The translations under genes were made by a program, and so were the position numbers. The notes under the pieces were generated by a model. It searched no databases, was not told the origin of the DNA, and saw only the letters and a list, made by a program, of their open reading frames with translations. This document shows, one piece after another, positions 34,668 through 44,001 of a stretch of 64,000 nt of DNA. The DNA lies in assembly GCA_017396695.1 (NCBI GenBank), contig JAFQLC010000018.1:1-64000 (forward strand). Reading direction: 5' to 3'. Every line of letters begins with the position of its first letter. The first letter of the stretch is position 1. This DNA is from a bacterium. GTDB taxonomy: Bacteria > Cyanobacteriota > Vampirovibrionia > Gastranaerophilales > Gastranaerophilaceae.

Positions 34668-36496
34668 TGTTTAATTTTGATGTAATAGTAGTAGGTGCAG
34701 GTCATGCCGGAATTGAAGCAGCGGTTTCTTCTGCAAGACTTGGCGCTAAAGTATTACTTTGTACATTAAATATTGAACATATTGGACTTATGCCATGTAA
34801 TCCTGCAATTGGTGGCCCTGCAAAATCAAATTTAGTGCGTGAAATTGATGCACTAGGTGGTGTTATGGGAGAAGCAGCAGATGCTACCTATATTCAATTA
34901 AAAACACTTAATTCCTCAAAAGGTCCTGCAGTAAGAGCACTTAGGGCTCAAAGTGACAAAAAAGAATATTCTTCTTATATGAGGCATATAATTGAATCAG
35001 AAGAAAATATTAAAATTAAACAAATTCAAATAAAAGAATTAATTATTGAAAATAATAAAATAAAAGGTGTTATTGATGAACTTGGTCTTAAATATTTAGC
35101 ACCATGTGTAATTCTTACCACAGGAACAAGTTTAGAAGGTAAAATTTTTATTGGTCTTAAATTTTTTTCTGCAGGCAGAATGGGTGAAAGAGCGGCAAAT
35201 GGTTTGTCTGAAAGCTTAATAAAATGTGGGCACAAAATTAGAAAATTAAAAACAGGAACGCCCGCAAGAGTTGATGGTAGAACAATAGATTTTTCAAAAA
35301 TTTCAATTCAAGAAGGTGATAAAGTTGATGAAAACTACTATCAATTTTTCTCATTTAAAGAAAATAGACCAATTAGAGAAACAGTTCCTTGTTACCTTAC
35401 AAAAACAAACGAAAAAACACATGAAATAATTAGGGAAAATTTAAAATATTCTCCGCTTTATCAAGGTTTAATTAAAGGAAAAGGCCCAAGATATTGCCCA
35501 AGTATTGAAGATAAAGTTGTTAGATTTGCAAACAATCCATCGCATCATATTTTTATTGAACCAGAAGGAAAAAACACATATGAAATGTATGTTCAGGGCT
35601 TTTCAACAAGTTTGCCTATTGAAGCACAACTTCAAATGCTTAAAAGTCTTCCAGGGCTTGAAAATGTGTCTGTTATAAAACCAGCTTATGCTGTTGAATA
35701 TGATTGTATTTCAGCGCTTGAGTTAAAATATACGCTTGAAAGTAAATTTATTGAAGGTTTATTTTTTGCAGGTCAAATAAATGGAACTTCTGGTTATGAA
35801 GAAGCTGCAGCACAAGGGCTTGTAGCTGGAATTAATGCTGTTATGAAACTTCAAAATAAAGAACCTGTTATTTTTGAAAGAGAAAATTCATACATTGGAA
35901 CATTAATTGATGATTTAGTTACAAAAGATATTGACGAACCATATAGAATGTTGACTTCAAGAAGTGAATATAGGCTTGTTTTAAGACAAGATAATGCAGA
36001 TTTAAGACTTACTGAATTAGGTTATAAAATAGGTTTAATTTCTGAAGAAAGATTTAATAAACTTCAATTCAAAAAAGAATTAATTGAAAAGGAAATTGAA
36101 AACCTAAAGCAAACAAAAGTTATGTCTGAACCTGTACACACTAAAGCAATAAATTATCTAAAAAGACCAGAGATAACTTATAAAGAACTTGAAGAAATTG
36201 GTTATATACCAATTACACAAAACCCTTTTGTTAAAGAACAAGCTGAAATTACTGTAAAATATGAAGGTTATATTAAAAGGCAATTTGAACAAATACAAAG
36301 AGCTGAAAAATCAGATAAAATAAAAATCCCAAAAAATATAAATTATTTTGAAATTAATCAAATTTCAACTGAAACAAAAGAAAAATTAGATAAAATCCGT
36401 CCTGAAACAATAGGACAAGCACTTAGAATTGGCGGAGTAAAACCAGCCGATATCAGTTGTTTAATGGTTTTAATTGAATCTGGAAAGATAAAATAA
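34667..36496 (+). CDS. mnmG: tRNA uridine-5-carboxymethylaminomethyl synthase MnmG
   Basis: 609-aa FAD protein that, with MnmE, modifies the wobble uridine of several tRNAs. The FAD motif is [49 protein letters not shown] and [14 protein letters not shown] are characteristic, and the C-terminal helical domain is complete. Last gene of the dnaN-thrB-mnmG operon. Length is a little below the usual 620-630. Confidence 0.96.
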   Translation: MFNFDVIVVGAGHAGIEAAVSSARLGAKVLLCTLNIEHIGLMPCNPAIGGPAKSNLVREIDALGGVMGEAADATYIQLKTLNSSKGPAVRALRAQSDKKEYSSYMRHIIESEENIKIKQIQIKELIIENNKIKGVIDELGLKYLAPCVILTTGTSLEGKIFIGLKFFSAGRMGERAANGLSESLIKCGHKIRKLKTGTPARVDGRTIDFSKISIQEGDKVDENYYQFFSFKENRPIRETVPCYLTKTNEKTHEIIRENLKYSPLYQGLIKGKGPRYCPSIEDKVVRFANNPSHHIFIEPEGKNTYEMYVQGFSTSLPIEAQLQMLKSLPGLENVSVIKPAYAVEYDCISALELKYTLESKFIEGLFFAGQINGTSGYEEAAAQGLVAGINAVMKLQNKEPVIFERENSYIGTLIDDLVTKDIDEPYRMLTSRSEYRLVLRQDNADLRLTELGYKIGLISEERFNKLQFKKELIEKEIENLKQTKVMSEPVHTKAINYLKRPEITYKELEEIGYIPITQNPFVKEQAEITVKYEGYIKRQFEQIQRAEKSDKIKIPKNINYFEINQISTETKEKLDKIRPETIGQALRIGGVKPADISCLMVLIESGKIK

Positions 36497-36497
36497 A

Positions 36498-36761
36498 TTA
36501 TGCTTCGTAGCGGTTTTCATAGAAAAAATCACAAATTCTTTTTTCTTTTTTCTTAAATTTAAAAACATTTTTTATTTTGTTACAAAAACCTTCTTCTTTT
36601 AATATTTTTTTATATTTGTCAACAAGGATAGCTTTTTCAATCAAAGTTCTATTATAAACAATTGCAAGCGAAGCATTATCTTTTACAAAAGGCTCTAACT
36701 CTTTTAATTTCTCTTTAAGCGCACAAATTTCTCGCTCTAAATCAACCAAAATTTTTTTCAT
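36498..36761 (-). CDS. small coiled-coil protein of unknown function
   Basis: 87 aa, almost entirely helical. A heptad-like N-terminus (VDLEREICALKEKLKELEPF) is followed by a Lys-rich C-terminus with two cysteines (GFCNKIKNV, RICDFFYENRY). AAGGAAATT precedes the ATG, which supports translation. No family recognised. It converges on mnmG with a one-base gap and no visible terminator. Confidence 0.65.
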   Translation of the reverse strand: MKKILVDLEREICALKEKLKELEPFVKDNASLAIVYNRTLIEKAILVDKYKKILKEEGFCNKIKNVFKFKKKEKRICDFFYENRYEA

Positions 36762-36861
36762 AATTTCCTTGTTTTTTAATGGGGTTTAACATAGACAATA
36801 ATATGATTTTTTTCAAAAAAATGTATCCACTAAAAGAGTGAAAATATGATAAAATAAAAAA

Positions 36862-38967
36862 ATGAAGAAAAAAGTAATAGCTTATCTCCACACTCACTGG
36901 GATAGAGAGTGGTATGAATCTAAAGAAGAATTTAATTTAAGATTGTTAGATGTTTTTGATGAAGTTTTGGAAGAACTTACGAAAAATCTTGCGCCTAGTT
37001 TTTATTTTGACGGACAAGTTTCGGCTTTAGAAGACTATTTAAAATTTCGCCCTGAAAAAAAACAATTAATTAAAAAATTTATTAAAGATAAAAAATTATT
37101 TATTGGACCATTTTATGTAAGCTCTGATAGTTTTTTAGTTAGTTCTGATTTGATGGAAAAAAACCTAAAACTGGGAATTAATTATGCAAAAAAACTAGGT
37201 CAAAAAGAATTTATCGGCTATATTCCTGATTCTTTTGGTCATAGTGCGGGCTATTCGACTCTTCTTCAAAAATTTGGAATAAACAAAGCTATTCTGTGGC
37301 GTGGGATTGGTGAAATTCCCGCTGATTTTATTCATAACGGAATAAAAACAACTTGGCTTCCTCAAGGGTATTTCTTTGATATTTTACACACAAATTTAGA
37401 CATTTTAAAAAAAGCAGAATTTACAGAAAAAACACTAGATAAAATTGCTAAATATTCTGGCAACACCTTGCTTTTGCCAATTGGTGCGGACCACCTTAGA
37501 ATTTTACCTGATGCAACTAGTAAAATTAAAGAGATTAATAAATATCTAAAAAAATACGAAATAATTCTATCAAACCCTTTTGAATATTTTGATTTAGTTG
37601 AACACAAAAAAGAAATTCAAGGTGAATTTTTAAATAATTCAATAAGTTATATTTTAGGCGGGGTTTATTCTGCAAGAGTGAGCGAAAAAATAAAAAATGC
37701 AGAATTAATGTGGAAATTATCAAAAATAACAGAGCCACTAAACAAAATTACAAAATCAAATTTCAAAAAAAATATTGATTTTGCAACTAAAAAATTAATT
37801 AAAAACCACGCACATGATAGCATTTACGGTTGTTCAAAAGATATTGTAAACAGAGCCGTTAAAACCCGTTTTGAATCAGCGGATGAAATTTTAGACGGGA
37901 TTAACACAAGAATAATGAAAAAATTCGAAACACCAAAAGAAAATGAAATTGGTGTGATAAATTTAAGCGGAAATAAACCTTCTTATATAAAGTTTAATTC
38001 GTCAATTAAAATGAAAAATGCACAAGTTATATCTAAAAAAATGGGTTTTCCAACAAAATTTAGATTTGATAAATCAATAATCCCTGTAACTGAAGACAAC
38101 ACAATAATTTATGAACAAATAGCCCAAATTAAAACTACCAAAAAAAATAAATACATAATAACAAAATTAGAAAAACCAACAAAATTAACTGAAATAGAGC
38201 CCAATAAAATAGAAAACAATTTTGTCAAAATTACAATTGAAAATTCTAAAATTAATGTTTTGAATAAAATAACAGGTGAAATTTTTAAAGATTTTATTAT
38301 CTTAAAAGATACAAAAGATGCAGGCGATAGTTATAATTACTCACCAGCTGATAATGGTGAAAACCTAAAACTCCAAAAAACAAAAATAATAGAAAATGGT
38401 CAAATTAGAAGTAAGCTAAGACTTTATTTTAAATTTTTAGAATTAGATTTAATTTTATCTAATAATTCCAAAAACATTGAATTTGAAGCAAAAATTAAAA
38501 ATAATAAAAAAAATCACAAATTGCAAATCCAATTCAACTTGAAAGAAAATATAGTTGAAACCCTTGCAGATGATTTATATAAGCCAATTAAAAGATATCA
38601 TAACCCTGAATATAAATTATTTGAAAATCAACCAGCAACGCCAAAAATTGAACTTCAAACAAATTCCTACCATATGCAAAAATGGGTTATAGCGCAAAAT
38701 TTAGGCATTTTTACAATTGGATTAAATGAATATGAAATTTATAAAAACACAATTGCAATTTCTATGCTTCGAGCAACAGGAATAATATCAAACCCAAAAA
38801 ACCCAGCAAGATATGTTCCTGCAGGCCCTCCAATTGAAATTCCAGAAGCACAAGAATTAGGCGAAATAAAAGAAAGATTTATGATTTCATTTTGCACCCA
38901 AAAAGAGTGCGAAAAAATATCAGAAGAATTATATGGCATATATTTAACTAAAACACTAGATTATTAA
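36862..38967 (+). CDS. glycoside hydrolase family 38 alpha-mannosidase
   Basis: 701 aa. HTHWDREWY gives the first metal-binding His and Asp. The nucleophile is probably the Asp of YIPDSFGHS (near residue 123), and GADHLRILP and KNHAHDSIYGCSKD complete the site. C-terminal beta domains follow. It is shorter than most GH38 enzymes (850-1050 aa). No signal peptide, so probably cytosolic and acting on imported mannosyl-oligosaccharides. In a gut commensal these could be host N-glycan fragments (inference). A TATGAT box lies 11 bases before the ATG. One base separates it from the AddB-like gene. Confidence 0.92.
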   Translation: MKKKVIAYLHTHWDREWYESKEEFNLRLLDVFDEVLEELTKNLAPSFYFDGQVSALEDYLKFRPEKKQLIKKFIKDKKLFIGPFYVSSDSFLVSSDLMEKNLKLGINYAKKLGQKEFIGYIPDSFGHSAGYSTLLQKFGINKAILWRGIGEIPADFIHNGIKTTWLPQGYFFDILHTNLDILKKAEFTEKTLDKIAKYSGNTLLLPIGADHLRILPDATSKIKEINKYLKKYEIILSNPFEYFDLVEHKKEIQGEFLNNSISYILGGVYSARVSEKIKNAELMWKLSKITEPLNKITKSNFKKNIDFATKKLIKNHAHDSIYGCSKDIVNRAVKTRFESADEILDGINTRIMKKFETPKENEIGVINLSGNKPSYIKFNSSIKMKNAQVISKKMGFPTKFRFDKSIIPVTEDNTIIYEQIAQIKTTKKNKYIITKLEKPTKLTEIEPNKIENNFVKITIENSKINVLNKITGEIFKDFIILKDTKDAGDSYNYSPADNGENLKLQKTKIIENGQIRSKLRLYFKFLELDLILSNNSKNIEFEAKIKNNKKNHKLQIQFNLKENIVETLADDLYKPIKRYHNPEYKLFENQPATPKIELQTNSYHMQKWVIAQNLGIFTIGLNEYEIYKNTIAISMLRATGIISNPKNPARYVPAGPPIEIPEAQELGEIKERFMISFCTQKECEKISEELYGIYLTKTLDY

Positions 38968-38968
38968 A

Positions 38969-41212
38969 ATGAATAAATTTCCGTCAAAAATATATTATAC
39001 AGAACTCTTGAAAAGCTTAATGGATGAGCATTGTGCTTATGATTCTTCTCTTCGTTGTTTAATTAATTCAAACAAATTTTTAAACCAAATTTTAGATTTA
39101 TATAAAAAATTTTATTATTTAGTTGTATCTCAAGAAAAACTTTTCGAAATTTTAAACAATTCAGATATTGAACATGAAGACCGTTTAAGGCTTGAAGAAA
39201 TATTTAAAGTTTATTTTAAATATCTTGCATATTTACAAAAAAATGAAATTGAATTATCTCCGCCAAATTTTAACCAAAATGAAAACATAGATAATCTAAT
39301 TAAGTTTGCAAAAAATCTTGTTCAAAAAACAGAAAACTTTTCATGCACCGAATTTGAAGATAATCAAAACGAAATTATAGAAATTTCAGAAAAAATAAAA
39401 AAATTAATTTCTGAAGGAACAGAATATTGTAAAATTGGCATTTTAGTTCAAGATGAAAATATAGAAAAAAACTTTATTGAAAAACTAAAATTTCTTGAAA
39501 TTCCAACAAACAAAAATTTATATGATGAAAAAACAATTAATTTCAGAATTAAATTAGAAGGATTATTAAATCTTTTTGAAATAACTGAAGCTAAAGGCGA
39601 GCAAAACATTTATACTTTGCAAGATGAAAATGCACTTTTAATTATTGAAAATTTAAATTATTCACCAAACATCATAGAAGAGTTTTTTGAATTATATAAA
39701 GCACAAAATTATCTTGAAATAATAAAAAAACTCGAAGAACTAGAAGATATAAAAAACGAAGAATTAATTATCAAAATCAAGAATTTTATTAATTTTTCTA
39801 AAAATGTTTTGTATAAAAAACCAGATAAAGATGCACTTCTTAAAATAACAGATGAAATTTTATATAACAAAAAAAACAACAATCAAAATTGCATCAAAAT
39901 AATTTCAAATCCTTATACGGAAGAAAAATTCGATTTTCTTTTTGTTCCATCCCTTATCGAAAATGTGTTCCAAGAAGGCGAAAAAGTTCAATTTATAACG
40001 GCGGATACCAACAAAAAAATTTCAGAAAAAATAAAGGCACTATATCCTGAATTTGATTTAATAATTGAAGAAAACAAAACCTTAAATTTTGAAAAAATAA
40101 AACAAATTTTCAATTTATCAGAAAAAAATATTAGTTTTTCGACATTTTCTTATGCTCAAACGGCCAAAATAGCAATATCGCAAGTATTTGAATTGTTTAA
40201 ATATGTCAGCGAAAACAACCATATTTCGTCTAACAAAAAAGAAGAAAATTCAAAAGATTTTAATTTTGAAATTGCAGAAAAAAAAGAAAATAGTTTATAT
40301 TTACAAAATGAAAAATTAACTCTTTCCGCAAGTTCGATTGCGAATTTTCTTACTTGCCCTCTAAAATATTACTTTAAAGACATTTTAAAACTTAAAGAGC
40401 TATCTTCAAAAGAAGCAAATTATGGAACAATCATACACTCTGTTTTTGAATATTTTAATAAACATTTTTTAGACAATTACACTTCTGAAGAAATGCTTAA
40501 AGTTTCTCGTGAATTATTTGGTATTAAACAAACTGGAAAGCTGGATAAATTCCCTGATTACATACAAGACTTGATTTTACAAACAGATGATTTGACTCTT
40601 TATCAAATGGAAGAAAATTTCAAAAATGCTTTAGAAAATTTAAAAGAAAGCGGGTTTTTTGAAAACGCACCCGAGAGTACAGAAAGCGAGAAATCTTTTG
40701 AATTTGAAATTCCTGAAATCCCGAATGTTTTATTTAAAGGAAGAATTGACTTAATTTCAAAATTAAAAGGTAAATATTCACTCGTTGATTTTAAGACAGG
40801 AAAAGATAAAAAACACCCACAAGAATATTATGTGACAGAAGATGCCTTAAATTACATAAAAACGACAAAAAATAAAGAAAGAAAATACGAAGAATCTTTA
40901 GAAAAAGAATATGAATGGCAGCTTCCAATTTATTTTCTTGCAACAGAATATACATCAGAATTTGCAGAATATAAAGGGAAAATAAATGATTTTTATCTCC
41001 ATTTTATAAGGCCGACAAATGCTGGCGGTGTAAAAAAAGACGGTGTTTTATATGAACAATATTTATTAATAAAAAATAAACTAATAGAAAATCTTAAACG
41101 CACGGTGGTTGATAAAATCAGAAATACCAAAATTTTTGAAGCTCAACCAGATGATTTTAAATGTAAATATTGCCCGTTTGATGAAATTTGTGAGAAAAAA
41201 GAGACTGAATAA
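38969..41212 (+). CDS. AddB-like PD-(D/E)XK nuclease subunit
   Basis: 747 aa. The C-terminal third is a RecB/AddB-type nuclease. GTIIHSVFEYF gives the His, GRIDLIS the Asp and LVDFKTGK the D-x-K. Four cysteines (TCPLKYYF near residue 465; C-x2-C-x5-C at about 730-742) form the Fe-S staple seen in AddB. The N-terminal two thirds resemble a degenerate UvrD-like region without a Walker A motif. AddB proteins are usually about 1,150 aa, so this is a shortened form. It overlaps the helicase gene by one base, indicating one complex for double-strand break resection. Confidence 0.85.
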   Translation: MNKFPSKIYYTELLKSLMDEHCAYDSSLRCLINSNKFLNQILDLYKKFYYLVVSQEKLFEILNNSDIEHEDRLRLEEIFKVYFKYLAYLQKNEIELSPPNFNQNENIDNLIKFAKNLVQKTENFSCTEFEDNQNEIIEISEKIKKLISEGTEYCKIGILVQDENIEKNFIEKLKFLEIPTNKNLYDEKTINFRIKLEGLLNLFEITEAKGEQNIYTLQDENALLIIENLNYSPNIIEEFFELYKAQNYLEIIKKLEELEDIKNEELIIKIKNFINFSKNVLYKKPDKDALLKITDEILYNKKNNNQNCIKIISNPYTEEKFDFLFVPSLIENVFQEGEKVQFITADTNKKISEKIKALYPEFDLIIEENKTLNFEKIKQIFNLSEKNISFSTFSYAQTAKIAISQVFELFKYVSENNHISSNKKEENSKDFNFEIAEKKENSLYLQNEKLTLSASSIANFLTCPLKYYFKDILKLKELSSKEANYGTIIHSVFEYFNKHFLDNYTSEEMLKVSRELFGIKQTGKLDKFPDYIQDLILQTDDLTLYQMEENFKNALENLKESGFFENAPESTESEKSFEFEIPEIPNVLFKGRIDLISKLKGKYSLVDFKTGKDKKHPQEYYVTEDALNYIKTTKNKERKYEESLEKEYEWQLPIYFLATEYTSEFAEYKGKINDFYLHFIRPTNAGGVKKDGVLYEQYLLIKNKLIENLKRTVVDKIRNTKIFEAQPDDFKCKYCPFDEICEKKETE

Positions 41213-43653
41213 TGCAAGTTAAAGAAGAATTATTTTCAGAATTAAATCAAAACCAAAGAAAAGCAGTTTTTGCTAGTGTTAATTCTTGTACAAAAATTGC
41301 TGCAGGAGCAGGTTCTGGCAAAACAAAAGTTATTGCAAGTAGATTTTTAAAACTTGTTTTAGAAATGGAAAGTGCTGGAATTAAAAACCCAGCAGAAAAA
41401 ATTCTCGTTATTACGTTTACAGAAAAAGCTGCAAAGGAAATGCGAGAAAGAATTTTAAAAACTCTTGATGAAAACCAAATAAACACTTTTGGTCAAAAAT
41501 TATGGATTTCAACATTTCACAGTTTTACATCAAGAGTTTTAAAAGCACATTCTGTTGAAATTAGTCTCAACCCTGAATTTGAACTTGTTGAAGAAGTTTC
41601 AGCAGAAGAAATTTACAATGAAATTGTAAAAAAAATAAAAAATAATGAGCTAAACAAAGAACAAATTTCAAAAATAACTAAAAAACTGAACATCGAAGAA
41701 AACATTTTGGAACAAGAAAGCCTAAAACCACTTCTTCTAATTCACAAAATCGAAGAATTGTTTTCTGAAATTTTCAAAACCATAAAACAAATAAAAGCGA
41801 AAGGGCTTTCGCCTAAAGAATTTTTAGATGTGACAATTAATTCAATTAATAGTTTTTCCGCAGATGTTTCAAAGTTATACCAAAGGCAATATTCAAGAGA
41901 AGATTATGCTCTGCATTTTTCCAATGTTTTAAATAAATATTCGGCAGAAAATGTTGATTTTGCGGCGGCTTCAGAAGAAATTATAAAATCAAAAACAATA
42001 ATTTTGAAAAATGGAAAATCAAAAGCAGAACAATGGATTTTGAATCCCGAGTTTTATGAAAATTTGCACTCTTGCGAACAATTAGAAATTTTATATACCA
42101 AAATCACCGCCTTGATTTATGAAATTTATCAAGAAGAATTACAATCTCGCTCTTTGCTTGATTTTGATGACCTTATAAATAAAACTTTAGAAATTTTTAA
42201 AGCAAAACCAAAAGTTTTAGAAAAATATAAAAAACAATTTGAACACATAATCATTGATGAATTTCAAGACACAAATGGTGCGCAATTAGAGCTCACAAAA
42301 TTTCTTTGTGCCGATGAGTCCGCAAACATAACTTTTGTTGGAGATAAAAAACAATCAATTTATGCATTTAGATATGCACAATCTGAAAATCTTGATATTT
42401 TGTCTTCAATTTTAGAAAAAAAATATAATACAACTTATCCAAAATATGAGTTAAATATTAACTACCGTTCAAGCGATAAAGTTCTTGAAGCGGTCAACAC
42501 ACTTGTTGAAAATCATTTAAAATTAGATGAAAAATTGCTTGTTGGGAAAAATGATTTTCAAGAAACAAAAGTTATCAAATACGTTTTTAAGGATACAGGG
42601 AACGCAAGCAAAATCCAAGCACTTGAAGCGGAATATATCGCAGATAAAATCTTGCAATTAAAAGAAAAAACAGGATTTAATTATAACGATTTTGCGATTC
42701 TTGTGGATTCACACAAAGAAGCAGATTTTGTGGAAAAATACTTGTCTAAAAAGAATATTGCAGCACTCAAAGCAGTAAATAAAAATTTTTTTGTAAGCCC
42801 AAACATAAAAAATTATGTTTTTGCTCTTACTCTTGCAGATAACAAATATAATGAATACGCTCTTATAAAAGTGCTTCTTGCGAATATGAGTCAAGAAGAA
42901 GTTTATAACTTGCAAAAACTTATAAATAATGAATTTTCAGATGAAGAAAAATATAAATTAAATTTTGCACAAAAGTTTTTTAATGAAAAAACCAAAGAAA
43001 TAGTTTCGAGTTTTTCAGAACATACGAAAAAAGTGTATGAATTATTCACGAAAAACTTAAAATTTAAAAGCACATACGGTGTTTTTCTTGAAATTTTAAA
43101 AGAATTAAAATTAATAAACCACAATGTAGATTGGAAAAACACAAAAGCACAAATTGAAACTAAAGTGTTTGAAAAAATTATTTTGAACTGGCAAGTGCAA
43201 AAACACTACACACCGCCCGCTCTCTTTTTGAATTATTTGAAAGATATTTCAGAAAGCACAAGCTTTGAACTTCCAAAAGTTATTTTAAATGATATTAATG
43301 CAGTAAACGTTATGACAGTTCATGCTTCAAAAGGCCTTGAATTTGAATGTGTTTTTGTAACAAAAAATGTTGCAGGTGGAAAAAACAACAATAAAAACAA
43401 ATATATTTTTGATATTTCTTATGAAGGCAAAAAACCTTTTGGAATGATATTTAAAGATGATAAAAACCCAAAAGCAAGGGTTTATAAAGAAATTTGGCGA
43501 AACCCAAGAGAATACGCTGAAAAATTAAGACTTTTCTATGTTGCAATTTCAAGAGCAAAAAGTTTTCTATATCTTACGTCATTTGAGAAATATGCAAGTG
43601 TAACTCCGCCTGTATTTCACGACATCATTGATGAAGCAGAGAATGAAGAATAA
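41212..43653 (+). CDS. UvrD/AddA-like superfamily 1 helicase
   Basis: 813-aa 3'-5' helicase. Walker A is AAGAGSGKTKVIASR, and TFTEKAAKEMRERI is motif Ia. Walker B is HIIIDEFQDTNGAQ, then GDKKQSIYAFR (motif III), NINYRSSDKVLEAV (IV), VMTVHASKGLEFECVF (V) and RLFYVAISRAKSFLYLTSF (VI). The C-terminal nuclease domain of true AddA (about 1,230 aa) is missing. With the nuclease gene just upstream it forms a compact AddAB-like pair for recombinational repair. Confidence 0.9.
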   Translation: MQVKEELFSELNQNQRKAVFASVNSCTKIAAGAGSGKTKVIASRFLKLVLEMESAGIKNPAEKILVITFTEKAAKEMRERILKTLDENQINTFGQKLWISTFHSFTSRVLKAHSVEISLNPEFELVEEVSAEEIYNEIVKKIKNNELNKEQISKITKKLNIEENILEQESLKPLLLIHKIEELFSEIFKTIKQIKAKGLSPKEFLDVTINSINSFSADVSKLYQRQYSREDYALHFSNVLNKYSAENVDFAAASEEIIKSKTIILKNGKSKAEQWILNPEFYENLHSCEQLEILYTKITALIYEIYQEELQSRSLLDFDDLINKTLEIFKAKPKVLEKYKKQFEHIIIDEFQDTNGAQLELTKFLCADESANITFVGDKKQSIYAFRYAQSENLDILSSILEKKYNTTYPKYELNINYRSSDKVLEAVNTLVENHLKLDEKLLVGKNDFQETKVIKYVFKDTGNASKIQALEAEYIADKILQLKEKTGFNYNDFAILVDSHKEADFVEKYLSKKNIAALKAVNKNFFVSPNIKNYVFALTLADNKYNEYALIKVLLANMSQEEVYNLQKLINNEFSDEEKYKLNFAQKFFNEKTKEIVSSFSEHTKKVYELFTKNLKFKSTYGVFLEILKELKLINHNVDWKNTKAQIETKVFEKIILNWQVQKHYTPPALFLNYLKDISESTSFELPKVILNDINAVNVMTVHASKGLEFECVFVTKNVAGGKNNNKNKYIFDISYEGKKPFGMIFKDDKNPKARVYKEIWRNPREYAEKLRLFYVAISRAKSFLYLTSFEKYASVTPPVFHDIIDEAENEE

Positions 43654-43880
43654 GGTTTTTCAATTAGATTTTCAAATGCTTTGATGTTTTCATAGTCAAC
43701 ACCAGCTTCGCATAATTCTTCAGCTTCAAGACCAAACAAAGTGATAATATCTCTTGCTTTTTGTCTTGATTTGAAGTTATCTTTGTTTAACAACCCAAAA
43801 ACCTCGTTTAGAGCGCTTTCACGAGTCATAAATAAAGAGGAGTTTGTTTTATGTAAAATTCTTCTTTTTGATTTTCCCAT
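43617..43880 (-). CDS. hypothetical protein, 87 aa
   Basis: A small charged helical protein. A basic start (MGKSKRRILHKTNSS) is followed by two helical segments (ALNEVFGLLNKDNFKSR; ITLFGLEAEELCEAG). The ATG at 43880 is the first in frame apart from a TTG six codons earlier. Neither has a convincing ribosome site. The 3' end overlaps the helicase gene by 37 bases on the other strand, which lowers confidence. No family recognised. Confidence 0.5.
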   Translation of the reverse strand: MGKSKRRILHKTNSSLFMTRESALNEVFGLLNKDNFKSRQKARDIITLFGLEAEELCEAGVDYENIKAFENLIEKPYSSFSASSMMS

Positions 43881-44001
43881 TCCATGATAAGTATGCAAGG
43901 CATGAGATGAAATGTAAACAACATGTGAAATTTTTTTTACAAACTAGCAATTTTTTTATTTACGATGTTTAATATATACACATTAGTTAACTAGGTGTGG
44001 T

